Part shown: piece by piece, positions 53,101 to 63,960 of the stretch
How positions within the stretch are numbered: position 1 is the stretch's first letter
How the letters are laid out: each line of letters opens with the position of its first letter
From: Burhinus oedicnemus
Taxonomy: Eukaryota; Chordata; Aves; Charadriiformes; Burhinidae
Direction of reading: 5' to 3'
Assembly (NCBI GenBank): GCA_008921705.1
Contig: VFFE01007255.1
Span: forward strand, 2,877,422 to 2,941,421
Length of the DNA: 64,000 nucleotides
The notes under the pieces: model-generated
Seen by the model: only the letters and a program-made list of their open reading frames with translations
What the model was told of the DNA's origin: nothing
Databases searched by the model: none
Program-made: the position numbers and the translations under genes

Positions 53101-56100
53101 CCTGGCGATGACCTGCCACTCCCCAGAAGGTGAAAACACCAGCACTGTTTGCTGAACAAGAAGGCATCTCCATTACACAATATTTCAGGCATTCAAAGCC
53201 GGGGAGCTCTGAACAATCAGGAAAGAACTTTTCAGCCAGCCGAAAACTGAGCACAGCTCTTCCCTTCTAAATGCTGGTATTTGCCAAGAGATAGGCATTG
53301 CCCAAACAAGGCTGGGAGTGCTCATCCAGCCCAAGGGTCCTGCTACAGGGCTGGGACAAATACATGTGTATTTATGCTGAGTAGTGTGAAAGAGATGGAT
53401 CCACAATTTCAGCCAGAAGAGGAAAATGGAAGCTTTTCCAGAGGAGTTTCTCCAGCTATGCTGAGGCACGGTGGCACGCTTAGCAGGTCAGAAGAGCTGT
53501 CTGCCTGAGCAACCTCAGCCCTCGGCTTGCGATGAGGGGGAGCCTCCTGCCTGCAACGTGCAACGGCTCTAAAGCAAACGGCAGCTCTCACCAACTGTGA
53601 TAATCAGCACCGTGGGCAGGTCTACCATGTCAGATGGGAAAGGGGCAAAAATATGAACGTGTGTTTAACTTAAACAATTCCTGCCCACTCCCAGCTCTGC
53701 TGTAGCAGGCAGAAAACTTGCCCGGCTCTATGCTGTTTCTAAATGCAGCCAAGGCGCGACTCCAAGGAGAAAAACTCATTCACAGCTCTGGTGCCAAGAA
53801 GTGCTGCATTTCCCCCTTTGCTATCACCTCCTGAATTAACAGCCACAGTCTTCGAGCAGGTGATGTATCACTACCACTCAAAGGCCAAAAAGCGAGAGGG
53901 GGCAGGCAGGCAGCCCACCTCCAAACTGGTATAGCAAGTTACTGCCCTGCAGCTCTCTGCCTTAACGCTCCAGTGCCATAGAGGCTGCTTATTGCTTGTC
54001 CTGGTCCTTCCAGCCATGCAATGAATCAGTCCAAGTGACTCCTCAGCCTTTAGAAACAAAACTAGAAAAAACGCACGTGTGTTTAGGCATCTTAAACTCT
54101 GCTCTAGTGTGGAAACGCTCTTCATTTTATCACCTGGACACCAAAGCAAGTTCCCAAACCCATTTCCAAGGGAAGATCAACTTTTTTCAAAGTTCAAGAC
54201 CACAGATCCTCAGAGGGGATCTGTAGGAACAGCCCACCGTTTACAGCCTGACTTCCAGCTTCCTGAGTGTGTGAAGGAGCTGTGCTCTTTGTTACCTGGG
54301 CATGGAAGCAAAGCTATTTTGCAAATCTTATCTCTGATAACACTCCTCGAAAAGAGCCAAGTATTTGGAAATCCGATCTATGTAATGCACGAAACATCCT
54401 ACACTTCCTACATCCCCTTTCAAACCACGTACCACAACCGCATGTATAATTGCCACATGTAGCTACTGGCTGCCTGCCACAGCCACTCCCACCAACAACA
54501 GTGAGCAGCAATTGCTGCTAATTGGACATCATACATAAATAATGGGCTTCACTCTCATCTAGAGGGGAAGGAGACACAGATCCTTTTACCTTCCACTAGC
54601 CTGAGGCCTCCTCAGAGGTTGAACACAGCCACTATTTTACAGATGGTAACACAACAGCTAACATGGATTGAAGAACACGGTCCCCCACTAAAATTACATG
54701 GAGGTAGAGAAGCATAGCAGCAATTACCCAAGCTGCAACATTGGATGCTGCAGCCACATTAATGTCACGGCTGCCATCTTGGCAAGCAGATTACGCTAAA
54801 ACACCATTCTTTCATTTTTAATAGCTGCAGCAAGTCAGCTCCTCATCCAACAGATGGTATCCCGTGTACAATCCTGGGACATGGATTCAGTACTGAGTCA
54901 CTCACATCTCCGCAGCCCCCCCCGTTTTAATTAACAGTCTGGCATCATGAAGCTACTCGATGCACATAATATTCATCTCCTTGATAGAACATTACTGGAT
55001 GTTTTTAAGCTGATTGTATTCTGCACACAGCATCTCTGGGGATCTAAATATCCATTTCCTCATGCTGAGCTCACCCAACAACCTGTATCTAGCTCACAGA
55101 GAAGGGAAATACAGAGATCGAGAACAGTCTTGTTCACCAGCCACGGATATCTTCATTTGGAAATGTCAAGATTTAGTTACAAGTGTTGGTACTGTACATG
55201 CTGCAGTAACAAATCCCACATCAGAGCTAGCCTTGACAGCGCTTTAACCAGAAGAGCTCAGGCAGACCTGAATCCTCACCAGCAATGCTGTGAGCTGGGG
55301 CCACTTCGGATCCTTCAGATCAACACAGATATATCCTCTCTTGGTGAGGGAGCTGCAGCACACAGATAAGAGAGAGCCTGATGTTCCTCCAACACAGTGC
55401 AGACAGCCAGTTCTGCACCAGTGGTGCAGTGAGAACTGGAACTTCATCGTCACCGCAAGAATCAAGGGATTGGTAGCTCAACTCTACTCTGGAAACACAA
55501 CTGGCACATCTGGAGAGCAAAGGAAGTTCCTGACACCCCCCCCCACCCCACCACAGAGGCCGCTGCAGTTACAGAGCTAACTGGCAGAGAGAGACACTGC
55601 TGCCTGAACCAAGCTCTCCACACCAAAGGGAAGAGATGACTGTAGTGCAGAGTGGGTGCTGAGAACACCATGGGCAGAGCTGAGGTGATGTGACATCCAG
55701 AGTGGGCAAAGAGGCAGACTTCTGCCCTTCAGTTCACCTGGGCAAGGTGTAAAGACCTCCCACCTGCATGCTGGCCACACAAAGGTGGAACCGGTCCTAC
55801 TGGACACCTCCAGTCTTTATTTCCCAATAGTTATAAATGTTGGGTTTCAGGTTCTTGAAAGCACACCACACACACACGCTGTAGGAGTCAGAAAAGAACG
55901 ACACTTGGTTTGCAAGCGTCTTGCCAGTTACTGAACAAAGAATCACAGCCCTGAACAGGCAATCCCCAGGCAAACAGGATACGTCACAGGAAACAGGAAA
56001 ACAGAGTGGAGTTGACCATGTCCTATAAACAGGAAAAGGTCCCAAGGCACAGCCTCTCCCCTTCAGTACTGTCCTCAGCCTGATGCTAGTACCACCTTTG

Positions 56101-59100
56101 CTTTCTCTTTCAGATACAGTGCCTCACAAGCTCAGGCAGGGTGAGTGTTTGCACCCTCCTCCCAACCATAAGCTCTCTGCACTTACACCTTTACATCAAA
56201 TGCCTGTTCCCAACAATTCCTCCAACACGTCCCTGCTGGGGGACTGTCCTTAAACCAATTCTGAAGCTGCTGCAAATTGCCAGCGGAGAATCAAGGGGGC
56301 AAGCAGCCACTAGTCTTGCTCACTGTATTCTCCTTTTGCTTCTTGCCAACACAACTGAGCATCCCATCACTCAAGGTAGCGAGGCTTTTGGGGTGGGGAC
56401 TCTCCTTTTTCTGGGACTTGACAGCAGAGCACGTCCCTCACCAGGGTTTCTAGCCAGTACTACACAAGCTCAGATAACAGGTAACAGCAGCGTGCTCTTT
56501 TCCACCCCAAACGAGGCAGAACTGTGCAGTGTAATGACCATAGATCCATTCATGCAGCACTCGAACGAGCTCTTGGAGATCAGGCAAGCCTGCAGGGCCA
56601 GCAGATTAGTTTGAGGCAATTCACACACCTTTGTAGCACCTGTTTGTGAACCACTGTGCAAAAGGAAAGTCTGAGGACACATTTATTCAAAATCTTAATA
56701 ACTAGCAAGATTTTATCCCTGCTGCCAAAGACAGCAGTTCCACACAAATTTCAGAGCAACAGTAATGTTTTCTATAGGATCTCTGCGGTCAGCAGTGCAG
56801 AATCAAGGAGAGACTCCACATGAGTCTGTCGCCAGTTCTCTGCTCCCACAGCAGAAACCACATTGCAAAGGAAACTGGAAAATGGGATTTGTGGAAGTCT
56901 GGCAGGAAAAGCCTAGGACAAAAGTCAGCTGGGTGAAGTGTCAGTTACAGCTTTGCTTTTAAGACAACAACTCTGCTTTTGATCAACCTGAGAGACTCAG
57001 GTACTTGAATCATGCTTGAATGCTATCAGAAACAGGCTAACAGAAACTGACCTCTAAGCACAAGATGTACTTTTATCAGGTTCAAATTAACAGCCTGTTG
57101 TACTACTGCATTTGCACGTCAGGGATAAACAAAGGACTGGAGTTTGTCCCTCATGTTTGATCCTTCCTGCCTCTTTAAAAGCTGAGGCATAGCTAGCATC
57201 AAAATCTAACAAGCTGGTTCACAAGATCAAAATTTCTTATCTTCCAGTCGGTTGCTTGCAGAAACCATTTAATCGCCAAATGGCTGAGAAAAGAAAGTGT
57301 GTTTCCCCAGCAGTTAAGACTCCCAGCTTCAGTTCCCTGGTCTGCCACTGACTAGTTGTCATGCTCACAATCTATGTTTCCCTTCACCTATTAAGTAGAC
57401 TGCATTTTTATGGGCAATTCGGGAGGGCTCACACATTCTTTATGATAAAGCACACCTGTTTTATCATTAAAAGGGTGGGCCCTATCAATTTAAAGGTGTG
57501 CAGTGTAATGTAATGTATATGTATCATATGAAAATCCTAAAGCCCATTTCTCCATGTGTGATTATAAATACATATCCGTAGCATAAACTAATTCCTTCCT
57601 TCTGGTATGACTGCCATTTTTTAATCACTGAAACAGTTCTGAAGTGATTTTTCTTTTTTTAATACTCTTACACCTTCAGAGTTTCTCTTTGGCAATTAAA
57701 AAAAAAATAATCAATTAAGTCAATTTCATTTGTGTCCAAACTTGGTTTGACTTTCAAGTTCTGGGCTCCACGTGTGCTGCAAGTATTCAAGTGTTATGTT
57801 CCATATACTTTTTTTTTTTTTTAATGTTCACACAAATGCTCGTATTTTTTAATTAACGAAAGCTTGGAGATTCTAAGAACTTATTTTTAAGAAAAATTTA
57901 ACTTCAGTGCCAATTCTGAACCTTCACCAGTGAGTGAACAGTGCTTTCTGCTCAACCACTTCCTTCCATCAGAGCCTTAGGAAACACCACATAGTGCATT
58001 ACTAAGGTCATGGTTTCATGTTACCAATGATTTGACAAAAATCTATTTGTCCAGCTACCTAACGTCAGAGAAGCAGCCTGCAAAAATGGAGACACACTGC
58101 TGAGAAAGCAAAGCATATTTTGAGCTAATAGCTTTGCAACAGGGATTTGACTCCATCCGTTACTGCAGCCTGGTTTTGAATCCAGGGTCTCATGGACTAG
58201 GAGCTTACACAGAGGTTGCTGCTGGTACGAGCTCCGGAGGCCCCAGGAGAGTCCAGTCACGCATCCTGCACAAGCAAACACCAGTGCCTTTCTACAGTAT
58301 GTAAATACGGGCGCGCCAACACCCCACCCTTTCTCCACATGGCAGTTAGTCTCACCTAGACCACAAAGAGGTGAAATGAATCCAGCCAAGAATGAAGCTT
58401 TTTCTCCTCCCTTTATTCGGGGCCCCAGTGAACCTTCTTTCATTACACACATCGATAAACCGGGGGAGGGGAGAGCTCTCTTCTTGGCTGGCAATATGAA
58501 GGATTGCCTCATACAGGATTTTCTTTGTGAACAGCAGACTCAGAAGATCCCTATAGCTAACACAGGCACTGAGATACTAGGCTTCATTTTATTTTTTCCC
58601 CAATCTCACTCTATAAGCATGTTTCCCAGTGTAGGAAGGACAGTCCAATGCTGAAGACACTCTGAACTATTTGGCATCCAGAAGAGACTTTGGAAGAATC
58701 CCTTCAAACAGTAATTCAACCACTTCTGTTTTGCCTAGGGATATAGTGGAATATCCTCAATTGGAGGTTTTTAAGAGCATGTTCACAAAAGCCGTTCCTG
58801 AGCAATGCAGATAGAAGCGATACTGCTTTAGAAAGTATAAACACAATGTCTCAAAGCCTCTTCCAGCCTTACTTTCTAGGATTTGTTTCCTATTCCTAGT
58901 CTTCACCTCTTGAGTTCTCACAGATTTTTCTCCTATTACCCTTTACCCCTTTTGCATCTATACCCTTTTCTTCTGAATTTGTTCCCCATCATTAAATATC
59001 TTTCTGCCATCATCCCCAAGTTTTCTTAGCAGCTGTTATTCCCTCACCACCAAAGGCGGCTCAGAACAGCAGTTCTCCATTGTAGCTCAAAAGAACCGGA

Positions 59101-60141
59101 GATGCAATTTCTCAACAGAGCAAAATCCCTCCACTCCTTAGACAGAAGGACAGTCGACTAATTTTCTGTCAGTGTGCTGCTGGGCTCCCCAACTTAAGAC
59201 AAGAACTAAACTAGCTCCCAGGACATGAGCAACATCTGTTACACCTCTTAGCAACCACCCTCCCTATACACAGTCCTGACATCCTTAACGCCTTCTCCTC
59301 TTCACCCTGCAGAAATAAAGCAGTATTTCACAAGTCACAGATGGAAGCTGCTTCTGCTGCAAAAAGCACACCCCAACAGCATGGTTGGCCAACAGCCTTT
59401 TCTCCACTAATTTTCTTTTTTTGGGGGGAAGGAGGTACAGAAAAGGGGGCAATGCCAGACCTTGTGGTGATGTAAACCTGCAGCTGAATACATTAGGAGC
59501 TGTGGACATCCCTTACGACAGCCGCGTCTCGGTCTGCTACCGCAGGACGCTGTTCAGCAAAGCGCAAGATGTCAGGGGAGGCGAGTGCCAGGATACAGGC
59601 CCCAAGGCAGAGCACGGCCTTACTTGTGCCCCTCCATAGACCACGGCGGATGGCACCAGCTCGCCCAGACCCTCCCATTAGCTCCCCAACCTTAGGGCAA
59701 GGCCTCGCCGTCAGAGCCAGCCATGGCTGAAGCCCCCTGCAGGGCTGTCACCTCCGCCCCGAGCCCGGTGGGTCCCCAGCAGCGTGCAGCCCTGTCCCCA
59801 TGCACAAGGGCCCCGCACCAGGGGCGCTCACCAGGGCCGGTCACCTCAGCACCGGGGTATCTCGGGGCAGGGCCGGGGGAGAGGTGGCCTGTCAGCCCGC
59901 CCCGGCTGCCTCCGAGCATCCCCGGCTCCCTCACAGCCGGGGGAGGCCGCGCCTCAGGGCGGGCGGGCGGCTCCTGACATGGCGGCCCCCCCACACCTCA
60001 CCTCACCCACCGCCCGACATGGCGGCCCCCCACCTCACCTCACCTCACCCACGGCCCGACATGGCGGGCCCTTACCTGGGTCTTGGTGGTGAGCTGGATC
60101 ACCGCCTTCCTGAAGTTGAGCTTGGAGTCGGCGCTGCCCAT
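29146..60141 (-). CDS. HID1: HID1 domain-containing protein (19 coding exons, 796 aa)
   Basis: Peripheral Golgi/TGN protein needed for dense-core granule sorting and peptide-hormone secretion. Exons 5' to 3' (minus strand): 60141-60076, 51960-51811, 49430-49260, 44391-44278, 41456-41350, 40832-40716, 39950-39728, 39326-39270, 39173-39033, 38615-38525, 37848-37697, 36418-36340, 35684-35520, 34332-34105, 33619-33486, 30739-30659, 30264-30173, 29837-29679, 29209-29146. They total 2,391 nt with matching phases. The start MGSADS fits the N-myristoylation rule (Gly2, Ser6). Landmarks: DDAFWDQFWADTATSVQDVF (exon 2), NPWVQFFCSTENR (exon 6), GYGIPYNHLLFSDYREPLVE (exon 7), NKLLHLLEAFSTTWFLFSA (exon 13), GTAMWFRTYMWGVIYLR (exon 18), end VKLFEIQRV. 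Residues about 580-690 form a variable Ser/Pro/Arg linker with RRRLSS in exon 16. Identity to human HID1 (788 aa) is very high. The exon 3 donor (GGG|gtctgt) is weak. Intron 3 holds an assembly gap. No exon is missing or broken. Confidence 0.98.
30755..30775. repeat. T/A tract beside the HID1 exon 16 acceptor
   Basis: TTTTTTTTAAAAAAACAAAAC just upstream (minus strand) of exon 16; on the sense strand it supplies part of the pyrimidine-rich tract of a rather A-rich acceptor (TTTATTGATAG). Confidence 0.6.
37861..37881. repeat. Poly(A) tract (poly-T on the HID1 sense strand)
   Basis: A run of A broken by early G residues, next to the exon 11 acceptor. Read on the minus strand it is the polypyrimidine tract of that splice site. 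Confidence 0.75.
45214..46359. repeat. Left copy of 1,146-bp gap-flanking duplication
   Basis: Bases 45214-46359 are identical to 47334-48479 (constant offset 2,120) wherever I compared them. This copy ends exactly at the first N. Contig-end overlap left unmerged is the simplest reading. Confidence 0.95.
46360..47333. other. Assembly gap (974 N)
   Basis: Unbroken run of N within HID1 intron 3. The length is not a round placeholder, so it is probably a scaffolding estimate. Reading frames that span it are meaningless. Confidence 0.99.
47334..48479. repeat. Right copy of 1,146-bp gap-flanking duplication
   Basis: Begins at the first base after the gap with TCTGTCTCAGTGACAGC and matches 45214-46359. 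Unique sequence resumes at 48480. Confidence 0.95.
58741..58885 (+). mobile_element. Degenerate CR1-like LINE tail
   Basis: ATATAGTGGAATATCC, TTGGAGGTTTTTAAGAGCAT and CCTCTTCCAGCCTTACTTTCT align with the 3' end of older CR1 subfamilies in forward orientation. Heavy divergence indicates an ancient insertion. Confidence 0.55.
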
Positions 60142-60300
60142 GGTGCGGTGCGGTGCGGCCCGGCGGGGCTGCGGCCTGCCAGCCGCGGCGGGCAGGGCCG
60201 TCCCCTCACGCCGCCGATCCCGCCTCTCCTCCTCGGGCCGCCGCTGCCGCCATCCCCCTTCCCCGCACCGGCGGCTCTCCCTGCCTCCCTCCTGTCAAAC
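59700..60300. promoter_or_regulatory. HID1: CpG-rich HID1 promoter and first exon region
   Basis: Very GC-rich with frequent CpG on both sides of the HID1 start codon, unlike the AT-balanced introns. It resembles a CpG-island promoter with no TATA box at the expected distance. Boundaries are by eye. Confidence 0.7.
59976..60072. repeat. Tandem repeat (40- and 42-bp units plus partial) at the HID1 exon 1 donor
   Basis: GACATGGCGGCC starts each unit at 59976, 60016 and 60058; the first two continue with C-runs and CACCTCACC repeats. On the sense (minus) strand each full unit shows GGTGAGG donor-like motifs and GGCCGCCATGTC, a YY1-like core. The last partial copy abuts the real donor at 60074-60075. 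Confidence 0.85.
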
Positions 60301-60850
60301 CCGGCCTCGCAGGTCCCGGCCCTCTCTCCCCTCCTCCCGCATCCCTCCCTCCGCCCACGGCTCCTCCTCCGCCAGCCCTCCACCACCTCCCCGCGGGCAC
60401 CTTCCTCCACCTCCTTCCCCTGCCCCAACCTTCCCGATCTCCATCTGCCCTGCCTTCCCCGCTTCACCCCTTCCCTCTCATCCTCCTCCTGGCAGCCCCT
60501 TCCCTCCCTCCATCCCCTTTCCGCCCACGCCTCGCTCCCCATGGCCGTGCTCCCCGTGCACCCTCCCTCATCTCCCCTCTCCCTGAGGGCCCATGGCAGA
60601 GCACGGCTTTCCTCATTTCACCCTCCTCCTCCAGCCCTTCCTCGCTCTCCCCTCTGGCCTAGGCTCCCTCTGCCTTCTCTCCCCTGCCCCTCGCCTTCCC
60701 CGACAGCCCCCTTCTCCTCTTCTTCCCCAACCTTTGCCTTCTCTCCACCCATCAGCTCCCTCTGCCCTCATCTTGCCCCATTCTTTCTCCCCTCTGCCCC
60801 ACACCTTTTGCTCCCTGAAGCCCCTTTGCTCAGCTGCTCTCAGGCACAAG
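60280..60850. repeat. Long polypyrimidine/polypurine-skewed tract upstream of HID1
   Basis: For about 570 bp the plus strand is dominated by C and T (CTCC, CCTT, CCCT words), so the HID1 sense strand is purine-rich. The bias removes stop codons and creates long spurious frames. It may adopt triplex or quadruplex forms. Confidence 0.7.
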
Positions 60851-61627
60851 CCCCATGACAGCTCTGACTAGCCACCACCAGAGAGCCCATCAGCCTGGCC
60901 CACAAGCCGGCATGGTCGGGCGATGCAGTGGGATACCAGGGGAAGGGCTTCTGCCTGGTCCTGGGTTGACAGGAGGCAGGAGTGAGCAGGCTTGTAACAA
61001 ATACCCTGTGCAAGCACCTTGTAACGAGCTCATTGCATGTGGTGGCCCATTAACCCTGATTAAATTCTACCCACCTGCAAGGTGAGGATGTTTTATAACC
61101 CCGGGGACCAGGAATTCAGGATTTGGCCCTCACTGAATGCCTCAAAGCAGCTGTTGGAGGCGGCTTAGTGTTGCCTTTGAAGCTATTGTCACTGTTTTCT
61201 GAACCAAGCAGCTCTGTGAACTGCAAGCAGGTCTTTTTGGTGGCGCTGAGTTACATTTCACATGCTCAGCTCTGTGAATCTCCTCTCCTCAGAGGAAATG
61301 AGGTAATTCTAATCGTTTTGCAAAAGAAAGCAATGTGCTGACTCCCCAGCTGGGGCAGACTGTGGGAAATCTCATTTGTTGGCATATAACCTGTACAGAA
61401 ATCACCGATGTTTGATTCTATGGAGTGACAGGTCACATCTGAGACACTCTTGTAAAACCTCCAGGAAAAAAATAGTTTCAAAAAATCACGTCACCTGGCT
61501 TTTGCTGCCAAACAGCCCAGGGCTTTGCATCCAAGCACTCACTCAGTATGGCTACACTATACAGATAAATAATAATTTATTCTTAGGAACAGAATACACA
61601 GGCAATTACTTTTCACAATTAATACAA

Positions 61628-61750
61628 TTGGTTCAGTTGGAAGAGACCTGCAATGATCACCTGGCCCAACTGCCTGACCACTTCAGGGCTGACCAGAAGT
61701 TAAAGCATGTTAAAGGCATTGTCCAAATGCCTCTTCAAAACTGACAGGCA
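61628..61750 (-). mobile_element. CR1 LINE tail fragment, reverse orientation
   Basis: TTGGTTCAGTTGGAAGAGAC, TGCCTGACCACTTCAGGGCT and GGCATTGTCCAAATGCCTCT are hallmark blocks of an older avian CR1 subfamily in reverse. About 120 bp, truncated and inactive. Confidence 0.9.
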
Positions 61751-62387
61751 TAAGAAAGTTAAGATTTTTCCCATTTCTATAGTAAAATTGCTTAGAAAAA
61801 GATCTTAGAGCCAGTCAGAGATGGCTTTCTCCCAGACGCACCGAAAGTGCTTGATTATCTTTGCTGAGTTATAAATGCCAGGTTAAAAGAGACTCTTCAA
61901 TTCTGGTCTGCAACTGGTCTGCAGAAGACTTAGTGGGCAGTCACTGAATTTGGGGAGTATGTAGATGTGTATAGAGAGGTCTGTGAGGAGACGAGAGGAA
62001 TCACCTATAATTTGTCTCTTATTCCTTGCCTTATTTCCCTCCTCTGCTGCTGTACATGAGAGCTGAGTACTAATCGTTGCTTCAATCATTCAGGGGCTGT
62101 CAGCTGCCTGTCACTGCTGGATTGAACAGAGCTTTCTGACACAGATCCCATCTTTTCTGGATGCACAGTCTGCCGCTCTTGCGTAAACATCTTATATTGC
62201 CTTTTCGGTAGGCACCACTGCAAGGTAATGCAATCAAGAATAAATCCAGGGAATTCCATCACACAGAAGGAAAAAAAAAATAAAAATCATCTAAACTCAC
62301 TGTCACATGAGTTAATTTAGACCTTAGAGTCTCTGGTGGATTCCAGGGCTGACATGGACAAATAAAACCCCTTGGACTAAACCCCCC

Positions 62388-62823
62388 CTTGGACCTTGTC
62401 CTATGAGGACAGGCTGAGAGTTGGGGTTGTTCAGCCTGGAGAAGAGAAGGCTCCGGGGAGACCTTATAGTGGCCTTTCAGTGCTTAAAGGGGCCTACAGG
62501 AAAGATGGGGACAAACTTTATAGCAGGACTTGTTGCAATAGGACAAGGGGCAATGGCTTTAAACCAAAAGAGGAAAGATTTAGATTAGATATAAAGAAGA
62601 AATTTTTTACAATGAGGTGGTGAAACACTGGCCCAGGTTGCCCAGAGAGATGGGAGATGCCCCATCCCTGGAAACATTCAAGGCCAGGTTGGACGGGGCT
62701 CTGAGCAACCTGGTCTAGTTGAAGATGTCCCTGCTTATGGCGGGGGGGTTGGACTAGATGGCCTTTAAAGGTCCCTTCCAACCCAAACTGTTCTGATTCG
62801 TTCTGATTCTATTCTGTGATTCT
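62388..62823 (+). mobile_element. CR1 LINE 3' fragment, forward orientation
   Basis: About 435 bp of CR1 tail: GAGGACAGGCTGAGAGTTGG, TTCAGCCTGGAGAAGAGAAG, CACTGGCCCAGGTTGCCCAG, TTCAAGGCCAGGTTGGACGG, ending in the TGATTCT-type terminal repeat. 5'-truncated. It belongs to a subfamily close to the copy at 12741-13115, in the opposite orientation. Confidence 0.95.
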
Positions 62824-63399
62824 AAACTCCACACCAGCAAGTAGGAGAAAGGCCACCTTTTCTAACCCCTGTTCCCTTAAGTTGAAAAGCAAGTACCAAA
62901 ATCCCAAGTCTTTTCTGAACTTACTTGTATATAACAGACACATTTCCTCCTCAGAACTCTACAAATTCTCGATTTTAAGCTCCTTCCACCCTTCAGAAAG
63001 AAACACAATTTTTGCCCTCAAAAATAAGAGAGAAGCTTGCATCAGAAGAACTGATTTCTCATCAGGGTGCAAAACAGGGAGAGCACAGAGGTAGAGGAAG
63101 AGCTACTGAAGACCCAGCACTAAGGTGATGCTGTGGGACAGTGCGTATGGGCTTTCCCCTTTCACAGCCCCAGCTAGGGAGCTTAGAAACACCCCCACCT
63201 TGAAGAGCAACCCATCCAAACCCACCAAGGCAGAGAAGGCACTGACACCCCGACTGAAGGCTCCCCAGGAGTCACCGAGAAGCCCATGGCAAGGCCAGGA
63301 CACCCCCCCACACATCCCAACCGGCGCTGGAGCAAGCCCTGCTCCTTGCTGACCTCCCCGGGGATGCAGGGACCCAGCCGGAGGCATCATGGCAGGGGG

Positions 63400-63960
63400 G
63401 AACCGTGGAGCATCTCCCTTGCCTTGCCCAAACCTCGCTCCCTGCAGCCCCACGCCCGCCCCGCTGTCCGCGGCAGGGCTGGGCGGAGAGGAGGAGGAGG
63501 AGGAGAAGGAGAAGGAGGAGGAGGAGGAGGCCGGTCTCGCCTCCCCCTTCCCTCTCGCCGGTTTTCCTTGCAGCATTTCCATGCTAGAGGTCTCCACCGA
63601 GCTGCGGAGAGAGGATCTGCCTGGCTGCGCCGGGCCCTCTTCCTTCCTTTGTGCATCCCCCAGCCCCGTGCAAGCCGTGTCCCCCCCACCCCGGCCGCCA
63701 CGTCCCCGCTTCATCCCCCCGCTCCGGAGCATCCCCCGGCCCTGGAGGCAGGAGGAAGCCGCCACCCCCGGGCAAGCAGAGCCGGAGCAGCGGCGAGGCG
63801 CCGGGTGCCACGTCGTGCCATCCTCCCCTTCCCGGCCCGGTCGGGGCACCGAGGCCGCATCCCCGCCCGTATCCCAGCATCCATCCTCGCTCCGCATTTT
63901 CGGCGGCGGCGAGGTCCCCTTTGGCGGATGCTTCGCGTCTCCCCGGACCGCTGGTGCTAA
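63400..63960 (+). promoter_or_regulatory. CDR2L: CpG-rich CDR2L promoter/5' leader
   Basis: High GC with many CpG and SP1-like CCCGCCCC/CCGCCC words directly before the CDR2L ATG, and no TATA box at a plausible distance. Long open frames here on both strands reflect base composition, not coding. Confidence 0.55.
63488..63533. repeat. (GAG/GGA)n purine microsatellite
   Basis: GAGGAGGAGGAGGAG with AAG interruptions over about 45 bp, some 430 bp before the CDR2L start codon and possibly inside its promoter or 5' UTR. Confidence 0.85.

Larger units (their letters stand above)
51961..60075 (-). other. HID1: HID1 intron 1 (8.1 kb)
   Basis: Largest intron of HID1. It holds no recognised gene. A notably A/T-rich block spans about 57400-57910, and a C-run patch lies at 55538-55552. 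An old CR1 relic lies at 58741-58885, and a GC-rich, CpG-rich segment with a tandem repeat adjoins exon 1. Confidence 0.8.
60142..63960. other. HID1-CDR2L divergent intergenic interval
   Basis: 3.8 kb between start codons on opposite strands. Both ends are GC- and CpG-rich and the middle is AT-balanced. It contains the C/T tract, CR1 fragments at 61628-61750 and 62388-62823, and a GAG-type microsatellite before CDR2L. Confidence 0.7.

Noticed and set aside
59800..60858. 352-codon plus-strand frame and overlapping 167- and 169-codon frames
   Set aside because: Low-complexity Pro/Ser/Leu product of the C/T-skewed tract that lacks stop codons; antisense to HID1 exon 1, with no domain.
63103..63897. 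264-codon minus-strand frame upstream of CDR2L
   Set aside because: GC-rich shadow frame with Ser/Gly-rich repeats from the GAG microsatellite; no homology and no splice context.
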